Program-made: the position numbers and the translations under genes
In this document: positions 1-5,545 of the stretch, piece by piece
How positions within the stretch are numbered: the first letter of the stretch is position 1
Layout of the letters: every line of letters begins with the position of its first letter
Source of the DNA: Dysgonomonas sp.
GTDB taxonomy: Bacteria > Bacteroidota > Bacteroidia > Bacteroidales > Dysgonomonadaceae
Assembly (NCBI GenBank): GCA_030151105.1
Contig: JASLEN010000196.1
Span: forward strand, 1-5,545
Reading direction: 5' to 3'
Length of the DNA: 5,545 nucleotides
The notes under the pieces: model-generated
What the model saw: only the letters and a program-made list of their open reading frames with translations
The model's database searches: none
Told to the model about the DNA's origin: nothing

Positions 1-820
1 CTTGAATGGTACGCAATTGCTGTTGCAAGAAATATTCTTTTTGCTGCTGATTGAGTTCTTCACGAGTTTTTAGCTGAATACTCGCTTTCATCTCCATCAT
101 TTGCACCTCACGATTCAAGATTACAAGAAGTTTATAAGCACGTTCTTTCTCACTAATCATCTCCAATAGAGACTGCTTTTCCTCTCCCGAAACTGGAAGA
201 TTGGTACAGCAATAGTTGACCAAAAGACTTGCAATAGAGTCAGAATTGATACGGTTGATAAATTCTTTTGGAGGTTCGCCATATAAACGAAGCATCTGAA
301 TAGTCATTTCTCGAATAGAATCGAGCAATGCCTGATATTCGGGATCGGTATCAGAAACAGGAACACACTCTTCTATTGTGTATTTTCCTTTCCAGAAAGG
401 TTCTGTTTGAGTAAGACTTGTTAGACGAAAACGTTTTTTGGCTTGAAATAGCACAGTCACATTTTCGCTATCTGGTAATTCTATTACTCTAATAACCTCT
501 CCTATTACCCCTATATCGTACAAATCGTCAAATTCTGGATCCTCAACATCTGCGTCCTTTTGGCAGACAAGTCCGACAAGTTTTCCTCTTTGTTTATTTA
601 AACTCTGAATTAAGCGCTTTGACTTTTTTCGTCCTACTGCCACAGGCATGCTTGTACCAGGAAAAATAACAGTATTGCGCAGTGGAAGAATGGGCAATTC
701 CTCCTTCAGTTCTTTTTCATCTATTTCGCAGTCTCCATCATTAAAATCGTTAGTAATGATAGAAATAACTGGTTCGTTAGAGCCTTCGAGCCCTAGAAAG
801 TCCGTTTTTTTATTGAACAT
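1..820 (-). CDS. lon: ATP-dependent protease Lon, N-terminal part (runs off left edge)
   Basis: Lon is a cytosolic ATP-dependent serine protease that degrades misfolded and regulatory proteins. I translated the minus strand from ATG at 820 and obtained 273 uninterrupted codons to the window edge, about a third of the usual ~800-residue protein. Residues 1-41 are an acidic lead. Residues 42-56 (LPILPLRNTVIFPG) open the LON substrate-binding domain, which runs to about residue 210. Residues 217-273 form the conserved helical stretch, including EKERAYKLLVILNREVQ and then KEYFLQQQLRTIQ, that leads into the AAA+ module. The Walker motifs and the Ser-Lys protease dyad would lie beyond the edge. An in-frame TAG about 18 bases upstream of the ATG excludes a longer start, and there is no clear ribosome binding site, as is usual in Bacteroidota. 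The gene is transcribed away from the DUF4026-trmN6 unit. The family call is very secure. Confidence 0.96.
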   Translation of the reverse strand, partial: MFNKKTDFLGLEGSNEPVISIITNDFNDGDCEIDEKELKEELPILPLRNTVIFPGTSMPVAVGRKKSKRLIQSLNKQRGKLVGLVCQKDADVEDPEFDDLYDIGVIGEVIRVIELPDSENVTVLFQAKKRFRLTSLTQTEPFWKGKYTIEECVPVSDTDPEYQALLDSIREMTIQMLRLYGEPPKEFINRINSDSIASLLVNYCCTNLPVSGEEKQSLLEMISEKERAYKLLVILNREVQMMEMKASIQLKTREELNQQQKEYFLQQQLRTIQ

Positions 821-844
821 ATAAGTTTTGGTCTTCTATATTTG

Positions 845-884
845 TTGCTAAGCATCTTAAAATAGATATCGCTTAGCGTGCTAA
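845..884. repeat. Inverted-repeat cluster upstream of lon (possible operator or leader hairpin)
   Basis: GCTAAGC at 847-853 is the exact inverted complement of GCTTAGC at 871-877, with a 17-base spacer. The second arm overlaps another inverted repeat, TTAGC-GT-GCTAA, at 873-884. On the lon sense strand the cluster reads TTAGCAC near 884-878 and TTAGCAA near 851-845, so the word TTAGCA also repeats directly 33 bases apart. The cluster lies 25-64 bases before the lon start codon, so it could be a repressor operator or a hairpin in the lon leader RNA. TTAGCAC and GTGCTAA resemble the outer halves of the CIRCE heat-shock operator (TTAGCACTC-N9-GAGTGCTAA), but the full spaced element is absent. 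The repeats are seen directly; a function is inference. Confidence 0.4.
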
Positions 885-976
885 TTTACATAATAAAACA
901 ATAGTACAACTAGTATTAAACAAAATCTGTGCCAACCTTTATCAACAAATTCAATCAACATCTATTCAAATTGCAT

Positions 977-984
977 TATATTTG
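977..984 (+). promoter_or_regulatory. Possible -7 promoter element for the DUF4026-trmN6-GNAT unit
   Basis: TATATTTG matches the Bacteroidota primary sigma factor -7 consensus TAnnTTTG exactly. It would place a transcription start near 990 and give a leader of about 65 bases before the ATG at 1056. The expected TTTG -33 element, about 19-21 bases upstream, is not present (the region near 953-958 reads ATCA-like sequence), so the assignment is tentative. The same octamer occurs at 837-844, where no gene starts nearby, so the word alone is weak evidence. Confidence 0.3.
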
Positions 985-1055
985 TTTTAGAGTTAACATA
1001 ATCTGCAAAACACACGTCTGATAAGATATAAATGAAATAAATAAATTTACAAAAC

Positions 1056-2420
1056 ATGGAGAATAACGAAATCTACCAAAGCCTAAACGAACACGAAGGG
1101 CTTAAGCTTCCTTCATATATGGGAATTATACCAAGAGATGAAAACTATACTTTTGACAAGGATAAAGTCAAAAAAGCTTTAGAATCAAACAAAAAGTTCA
1201 AATTGATTTCTTTCGATGTTCCAGAAGATATGGACTTAGATGAAGATACAATCTGCTACGAAGCTGTCGTAGAATACGACGAGGATGAGTTTACACTTTT
1301 GATTTCTCCACAGTCAACAGAAGGACTCGACTTGCGTTCTTTTTCATTTGCTAATACCATAGATGATGCATCCATGGAACAGGCGACTAAGACTCCTATA
1401 TACTTGGATATTAGCACCAGATTTGCGGATAACCCTATGACTTCGTTCTTGTTTCAACTGAAAGTGCTACATACTTTAGTACCAGAGTCGTGTCTTGTTA
1501 TTGATTTCTCGTCGCTACGTTTATTATCACCTCATTGGCTAAAAATGAGTGCTGAGTCAAGCATTCCTCCATCTCCAAACTATCTATATGTGATACATGC
1601 CGTGTATGATGAGAAGGAGAATGGCGAAACTCAATACTGGATGCACACTCATGGGTTACATCGCTGTGGTTCAATGGAATTGGAGCTAGTAAACATCAAG
1701 TCTGGAGCACAACAAATGCATAACTTGATTAATACTGCTGCCAACTTATTCATCATGGAACATCACACTGAGAATCAATCATTCAGAGTAGGTTATGATG
1801 GACTAGGGTTAAATCTATGTTGGCTAAGATGGGAAGAAGCTTTGAGCGAATTTCCAGCAGATGTATTGGGTGGAATAAAAGATAGAACAGAAGAAGATGG
1901 CAGTTACAATGTACACTCTGAACCATCGGGAGTGCTATTTGCAGTGGAAGAAGGTAATCTGACTTCGCCCGAAATCTTCGCAAGTACTTTAGCAGACAAT
2001 CCAATTTTCTTTATTCGAAACGATGAAACACTGCGTATGAGTGCTTTAGCCAAAGAACGCTTTAATATGTACAAAGAAACATTCGATAAATATGGACCTA
2101 AAAAAGAAGAGAAGAAATCTTTCTTAGGAAAGTTATTTGGGAAGAAAGAAGAAGAGTCTGAGTGGAGATTCCTAGTTAAATTGGGATTAACAACAGATGA
2201 TGCAAAAGAGGCTACAGACAAAGAACATCTTTGGTATGAGGTGCAAGCTATAGAGGGAGGAACTATCACAGGGCAATTGCTCAATCAGCCATATTGGATT
2301 GCGGGCTTAAACGAGGGCGACATAAAGTCATACCCTATCCAAGAGGTACTGACAGACTGGATTATCTACGGACCTGAGGCTGAATATACTCCAGATTCTA
2401 TCTACATGCTTTACAATTAA
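1056..2420 (+). CDS. DUF4026/DUF2314 domain protein of unknown function
   Basis: This is a 454-residue acidic, soluble-looking protein with no signal peptide or membrane segment. The first ~345 residues resemble the DUF4026 family: an N-terminal LPSYMGIIPRDE segment (18-29), an alternating strand region, and the hallmark WMHTHGLHRCGSMELEL around 195-211. A charged linker (349-368) with the basic-hydrophobic stretch KKSFLGKLFGKK (353-364) separates it from a C-terminal DUF2314-like domain at about 370-437. That domain is recognised by EHLWYEV (390-396), GTITGQLLNQP (402-412), GLNEGD (417-422) and the final TDWIIYGP (433-440). The two DUFs are known to occur together; neither has an established biochemical role that I know of. 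No catalytic residue can be assigned, although the His-x-His-x3-His cluster at 197/199/202 could bind a metal. It is the first gene of a likely operon, ending 10 bases before trmN6. ATG at 1056 lacks a ribosome binding site. The domain call comes from recalled family patterns. Confidence 0.8.
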   Translation: MENNEIYQSLNEHEGLKLPSYMGIIPRDENYTFDKDKVKKALESNKKFKLISFDVPEDMDLDEDTICYEAVVEYDEDEFTLLISPQSTEGLDLRSFSFANTIDDASMEQATKTPIYLDISTRFADNPMTSFLFQLKVLHTLVPESCLVIDFSSLRLLSPHWLKMSAESSIPPSPNYLYVIHAVYDEKENGETQYWMHTHGLHRCGSMELELVNIKSGAQQMHNLINTAANLFIMEHHTENQSFRVGYDGLGLNLCWLRWEEALSEFPADVLGGIKDRTEEDGSYNVHSEPSGVLFAVEEGNLTSPEIFASTLADNPIFFIRNDETLRMSALAKERFNMYKETFDKYGPKKEEKKSFLGKLFGKKEEESEWRFLVKLGLTTDDAKEATDKEHLWYEVQAIEGGTITGQLLNQPYWIAGLNEGDIKSYPIQEVLTDWIIYGPEAEYTPDSIYMLYN

Positions 2421-2430
2421 AAAGAATAAA

Positions 2431-3150
2431 ATGGCAAAACGTCAGCCCAATCCTTATTTCAAGTTCCAAAAATTCACTGTCTATCATGATCAATGCGCCA
2501 TGAAAGTGGGAACGGATGGAGTATTACTTGGGGCTTGGGTTGATGTTTCCAATGCCATTAATGCTTTGGATATTGGTACAGGAACAGGTCTTATATCACT
2601 GATGATGGCACAGCGAAATAGTGATTTGACAATCACTGCAATAGACATTGATAATAGTGCAATAGATCAAGCAAAAACGAACATCAATAAATCGCCATAT
2701 CACGATCGGATTGCCACAGAAGAAATTTCCTTACAGGAGCTTTCTTCAGATAATAAGTACGACCTGATTGTCTCTAATCCACCATTTTTCAACGACTCTC
2801 TAAAGTCTGATGATAACCAACGGAATCTGGCTAGACACACAGATAGTCTTTCTGTAGAAGATTTATTAGACTTTTCATCAAAACTATTAACTAAGCAAGG
2901 AAAACTCTCATTAATATATCCACATGAGTATAAGGAGAGGTTAATATCATTAGCCCCACAATATAATTTGTATATAAATAGATTGGTAGATGTGTATCCA
3001 ACACCCACTTCAATACCTAAACGAATTTTGATAGAACTATCGAAAGAGAATCTACCAACTAACGAGAACAAATTAGTGATAGAAGAGTCTAGGCATATTT
3101 ACAATCCTAGTTTTAAGGAATTAGTGGAAGAATTTTATTTGAATATATGA
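2431..3150 (+). CDS. trmN6: tRNA1(Val) (adenine(37)-N6)-methyltransferase
   Basis: This 239-residue class I SAM-dependent methyltransferase matches E. coli YfiC/TrmN6 (about 245 residues), which makes N6-methyladenosine at position 37 next to the anticodon of tRNA1(Val). The family N-terminus is clear: FKFQKFTVYHDQCAMKVGTDG (10-30) followed by VLLGAW. The SAM-binding motif I is DIGTGTG (47-53), with the acidic end of the second strand at AIDID (70-74). The amino-methyltransferase catalytic motif is NPPFF (116-120), in which Asn-Pro-Pro positions the target amine. The C-terminus has the family ending, with a late Arg-His pair (221-222) and a terminal EEFYLNI. All key residues are present and the length is normal. 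The gene starts 10 bases after the DUF4026 stop and overlaps the GNAT gene by four bases, which implies co-transcription. The exact tRNA target in this organism is inferred from the family. Confidence 0.93.
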   Translation: MAKRQPNPYFKFQKFTVYHDQCAMKVGTDGVLLGAWVDVSNAINALDIGTGTGLISLMMAQRNSDLTITAIDIDNSAIDQAKTNINKSPYHDRIATEEISLQELSSDNKYDLIVSNPPFFNDSLKSDDNQRNLARHTDSLSVEDLLDFSSKLLTKQGKLSLIYPHEYKERLISLAPQYNLYINRLVDVYPTPTSIPKRILIELSKENLPTNENKLVIEESRHIYNPSFKELVEEFYLNI

Positions 3151-4004
3151 TAGAAATTAGAAGATTAGAAGGCGTATCGTTCGACACATTATACGAAGCA
3201 TTTAGCCAAGCATTTGCAGATTATGATGCACCTACAATTAGCAAAGAAGCCCTACAAGTGATGCTCGAACGTAGAGGGTTTTCTGCGTCACACTCATTTG
3301 GAGCATTCGATTCTAACAAATTAGTTAGTTTTACGTTCAATGGTATAGGATCGCACTTGGGCAAAGCCACAGCCTACGACACAGGGACTGGAACAATAAA
3401 GGAATATAGAGGACAGAAGCTAGCTGGCAAAATATTTGAAGCCTCTATTCCATATCTAAGAGAAAAAGGAATAGAACAATATCTGCTCGAAGTCTTGCAA
3501 CACAATGCAGCAGCCTTCAATATATATAAGAATCAAGGATTTGAAATCTCAAGAGAATTTAATTACTACTTCATAGATTCTCAACAACTAGTTAAGAGAG
3601 AAACCACTGTTTCGGATGATTATAAGTTACAAGAAATAGAATTTGCTCAAATTGAAGAATGTTCCTCATTCTGGGACTTTCAACCCCCGTGGCAAAACAG
3701 CTTAGAGTCCATTATGAGACGAAAAGACGATTTTTATTTTGCGGGATGTTTCCTTCAAGAAACGCTTATAGGTTATGGCGTTTTAGATCCAAATTCTGGA
3801 GACATTACACAAATAGCTGTGGATAAGGATTACAGAAAGCAAGGCATAGCATCTCTATTATTGAACAACATGATAGAGAGAAATAAATATCCCTCACTCA
3901 AAATATTAAACACTGAAAAAGGATATCTCCCAATGGAAAAGTTTATCAACAGCTTTGGTATCCCTCTTGCGGGTTTACAATATGAAATGATGAAAGAGCT
4001 TTAA
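3147..4004 (+). CDS. Two-domain GNAT family N-acetyltransferase
   Basis: This 285-residue protein carries two GNAT folds, which transfer an acetyl group from acetyl-CoA to an amine. The N-terminal domain (about 1-140) has the family signature TAYDTGTGTIKEYRGQKLAG (75-94), whose Arg-Gly-Gln-x-x-Ala loop is the acetyl-CoA pyrophosphate-binding motif A. It continues with YLLEVLQHNAAAFNIYKNQGF (112-132), the usual motif B region. The C-terminal domain (about 155-285) has a second motif A, ITQIAVDKDYRKQGIASLLL (220-239). Both CoA-binding loops look intact, so both halves may be active. The start codon lies inside the trmN6 stop (ATGA), which fixes the start and suggests translational coupling. The gene ends 13 bases from the converging YdjM-like gene. 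The substrate is unknown; neighbours do not reveal it. Confidence 0.9.
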   Translation: MIEIRRLEGVSFDTLYEAFSQAFADYDAPTISKEALQVMLERRGFSASHSFGAFDSNKLVSFTFNGIGSHLGKATAYDTGTGTIKEYRGQKLAGKIFEASIPYLREKGIEQYLLEVLQHNAAAFNIYKNQGFEISREFNYYFIDSQQLVKRETTVSDDYKLQEIEFAQIEECSSFWDFQPPWQNSLESIMRRKDDFYFAGCFLQETLIGYGVLDPNSGDITQIAVDKDYRKQGIASLLLNNMIERNKYPSLKILNTEKGYLPMEKFINSFGIPLAGLQYEMMKEL

Positions 4005-4017
4005 ACCAAAGAGCAAG

Positions 4018-4809
4018 TTAGAAGTAAATTTTCAGTTTATTATCTAGCGAAACCATCATATTATACAGAGAGTTACCTAAAATCCTCCTTTGCTCCTCCT
4101 TTGATTTCTGTTCCATTTCACTATATCGTGAACTGTCATTAGAATAGGCATAATCAAACTGACGAGTATTTACTTGAAAAATAATAAAAGCAAAACAAAG
4201 GGCAAAAGTTGTAGTCGTAATTACTTTAATTTTACTCTTCAAGAATTTTGAACAAAGAAGTATTGTCACATTCAGAGCAATACAAAGCATTACAATAAGA
4301 AAAATATCGTAATTGTTCCACCACCAAATCTTACCATATCCCCCTACATATTCTAAGGAAGGCCAAAATAGGGCTACTCCTCCCCAAGCCGAAGATGGTG
4401 TAGGCAAGTCTCCTGCCAAGTGCGCCCAATAGGCGAAAACAAAAGTGATGAAATACAACTTCTTAGATTGCAAAAATGAAAGTATTGATTTTTTATTTTT
4501 TTGAAGGAAAAACAAAGCAATCAACAACGCAATCCCAATCAGCAAACTAGCTAGTAGTGAGTGCAAAAAACCATGATGCGAATACCAATACTTACTGCTA
4601 TATATGACGCTGCCTTTAGCGGGAAGAGCAAACAATTTACCTATTGTTCCATCAAAACGAGACCACAAACTAATAGCATCTAAGTCTGGAAAAGCTCCTC
4701 CTAAAGCACCAACCAAGACTAGACTTAGTCGCTCGTTAACCTTTGGAGCAAAAGACGCCACACAAGTAGCTACGGCAACTCCAGATAGAGTATGCGTTAA
4801 AATATCCAA
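4018..4809 (-). CDS. YdjM-type (DUF457) membrane-bound metal-dependent hydrolase-like protein
   Basis: This 263-residue inner-membrane protein belongs to the YdjM/DUF457 family, often annotated as membrane-bound metal-dependent hydrolase; the true substrate is not established. The conserved polar residues appear in family order: MDILTHTLSG with His6 at the N-terminus, FPDLDAI with Asp42 and Asp44, YSHHGFLHS with His78, His79 and His83, and YWAHLAGDLPTP with His130 and Asp134. These plausibly form a metal site. Hydrophobic segments lie near 27-40, 84-102, 118-131, 167-187 and 196-213, followed by a charged tail of about 50 residues. The start is TTG at 4809: no ATG or GTG can replace it without losing His6, and an in-frame TAG lies 9 bases upstream. 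The gene follows the MATE stop by 12 bases, so the two are probably co-transcribed and perhaps translationally coupled. Confidence 0.85.
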   Translation of the reverse strand: MDILTHTLSGVAVATCVASFAPKVNERLSLVLVGALGGAFPDLDAISLWSRFDGTIGKLFALPAKGSVIYSSKYWYSHHGFLHSLLASLLIGIALLIALFFLQKNKKSILSFLQSKKLYFITFVFAYWAHLAGDLPTPSSAWGGVALFWPSLEYVGGYGKIWWWNNYDIFLIVMLCIALNVTILLCSKFLKSKIKVITTTTFALCFAFIIFQVNTRQFDYAYSNDSSRYSEMEQKSKEEQRRILGNSLYNMMVSLDNKLKIYF

Positions 4810-4821
4810 GATAAATAACTA

Positions 4822-5545
4822 TTAAATTTGTTTTGTTTGCCACCTAGCATACTTCAAGTAGAAGAATGAACAAATCAATATTCCACCCCAATATACATAT
4901 TCCACTGTCCAACAAACTGCCACAGGCGATTGTTTGAGAACAACAATCCAATACATATAAAGCACATAAGCTACCAGTACACCAACCTCTAACAACAAAG
5001 CCGCTCGTGTATTTCCTGTTCCCGAAATAGAGTTAAACAACACTGTACTTAGGGAATAAATTGGAAGAGCCACAACCACAACCAACAAAGGACCAACAGA
5101 CTGGGGAGCAAGGCTTAAATCTTCTTTAGATGCAATCAACGAGATCCAAAATTCAGGAGCTGCTAGAGTCATTGCCATTACCACAAAAATGACACTCACA
5201 CTCATAATACAGACTCGCTTGATAAGTGGTATCACATCCATGATTTTTCCGGCACCCATCGTATTACCCACCAAGGTATTAGCAGTAGTAGAAAAGGCAT
5301 TGAGAGGAATAAAGAACAGAATATAGAAAGTTCTTACAATATTTGTAATTGCTAGATCTCGAGCTGAATGATGTTCTATTGCCATAAAAAACAACAGCCA
5401 TGTCGATACTGAAATTAGGTTTTGCAGCATCGTAAAGGATGATATATTGAGAATACGACGCACAATAGAAAATTGAAATTTCATTTTGTGGAAGCCATAC
5501 TTCTTCAAATCTATAGTCTTATAAGTATATATAACAAAGAAGAGC
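4822..5545 (-). CDS. MATE family multidrug/Na+ efflux transporter, C-terminal half (runs off right edge)
   Basis: The MATE family exports drugs and organic cations across the inner membrane in exchange for Na+ or H+. The window holds the last 240 residues of what is normally a ~450-residue, 12-helix protein, matching the second bundle of six helices. A mid-protein loop (about residues 1-25) leads to ILNISSFTMLQNLISVSTWL (about 31-50), the usual opening of the second half. After it comes DLAITNIVRTFYILFFIPLN (63-82), then TLVGNTMGAGK (90-100), a hallmark MATE loop. Later helices lie near 113-132, 150-173, 181-202 and 208-230. TTG at 5508 is not a real start: the frame stays open another 12 codons to the window edge, and MATE homology requires an upstream half. 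The stop is followed directly by a second in-frame stop (TAA-TAG). The gene lies just upstream of the YdjM-like gene on the same strand. Its substrate is unknown. Confidence 0.9.
   Translation of the reverse strand, partial: LFFVIYTYKTIDLKKYGFHKMKFQFSIVRRILNISSFTMLQNLISVSTWLLFFMAIEHHSARDLAITNIVRTFYILFFIPLNAFSTTANTLVGNTMGAGKIMDVIPLIKRVCIMSVSVIFVVMAMTLAAPEFWISLIASKEDLSLAPQSVGPLLVVVVALPIYSLSTVLFNSISGTGNTRAALLLEVGVLVAYVLYMYWIVVLKQSPVAVCWTVEYVYWGGILICSFFYLKYARWQTKQI

Noticed and set aside
837..844. Second TATATTTG box on the plus strand
   Set aside because: It matches TAnnTTTG, but no gene starts within a sensible distance downstream and no TTTG -33 element is correctly spaced; chance occurrence in AT-rich DNA is likely.
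845..884. True CIRCE heat-shock operator
   Set aside because: Only the outer half-site words are present; the 9-base spacer and the inner CTC/GAG bases are missing.
899..906. Minus-strand TACTATTG as a lon -7 element
   Set aside because: It has one mismatch to TAnnTTTG, and the nearest TTTG on that strand is only 14 bases away, too close for the usual 19-21 base spacing.
1783..2284. Two minus-strand open frames (1783-2004 and 1904-2284) inside the DUF4026 gene
   Set aside because: They lie opposite a well-supported coding region, resemble no family, and have compositions typical of antisense shadow translation.
2700..3071. Minus-strand 123-codon open frame inside trmN6
   Set aside because: It is fully opposite a clear methyltransferase gene, and its product shows no recognisable domain.
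3998..4014. CTTT/AAAG stem near the converging stops as a terminator
   Set aside because: The stem has only four contiguous base pairs, includes a bulge if extended, and lacks a following T-run on either strand.
4604..4825. Plus-strand 73-codon open frame over the start of the YdjM-like gene
   Set aside because: It is antisense to conserved family motifs in the YdjM-like protein and has no family resemblance or promoter.

Overview
The window looks like ordinary chromosomal DNA from a member of the Bacteroidota, most likely order Bacteroidales. The DNA is AT-rich. Start codons lack clear Shine-Dalgarno sequences, a TATATTTG box matches the Bacteroidota -7 promoter element (TAnnTTTG), and the Lon, TrmN6, GNAT and MATE proteins read like Bacteroidales family members. 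The assignment rests on recall of families, not on a search. I see no rRNA, tRNA, CRISPR array, insertion sequence or phage gene.

Layout. (1) Positions 1-820, minus strand: the first third of the ATP-dependent protease Lon, running off the left edge. (2) Positions 821-1055: a 235-base divergent promoter region with a cluster of inverted GCTAA/TTAGC words near lon and a -7-like box facing right. (3) Positions 1056-4004, plus strand: a tight three-gene unit of a DUF4026-DUF2314 protein of unknown function, the tRNA1(Val) A37 N6-methyltransferase TrmN6, and a two-domain GNAT acetyltransferase. The gaps are 10 bases and then a 4-base ATGA overlap. (4) Positions 4018-5545, minus strand: a two-gene unit converging on the first. 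It holds the C-terminal half of a MATE efflux transporter, running in from the right edge, then a YdjM-type (DUF457) membrane protein that starts at TTG 12 bases after the transporter stop. The two units meet tail to tail with only 13 bases between stop codons.

How the genes relate. Lon and TrmN6 are housekeeping functions (protein quality control and tRNA modification). The DUF4026-DUF2314 protein and the GNAT enzyme are probably co-transcribed with trmN6, but their substrates cannot be read from sequence. The MATE and YdjM-like proteins are both inner-membrane proteins and probably share a transcript. I did not find a convincing novel system. The points most worth a second look are the unexplained DUF4026-DUF2314 protein and its operon, the repeat cluster upstream of lon, and two start-site issues on the minus strand: a genuine TTG start for the YdjM-like gene, and a misleading internal TTG in the MATE gene.
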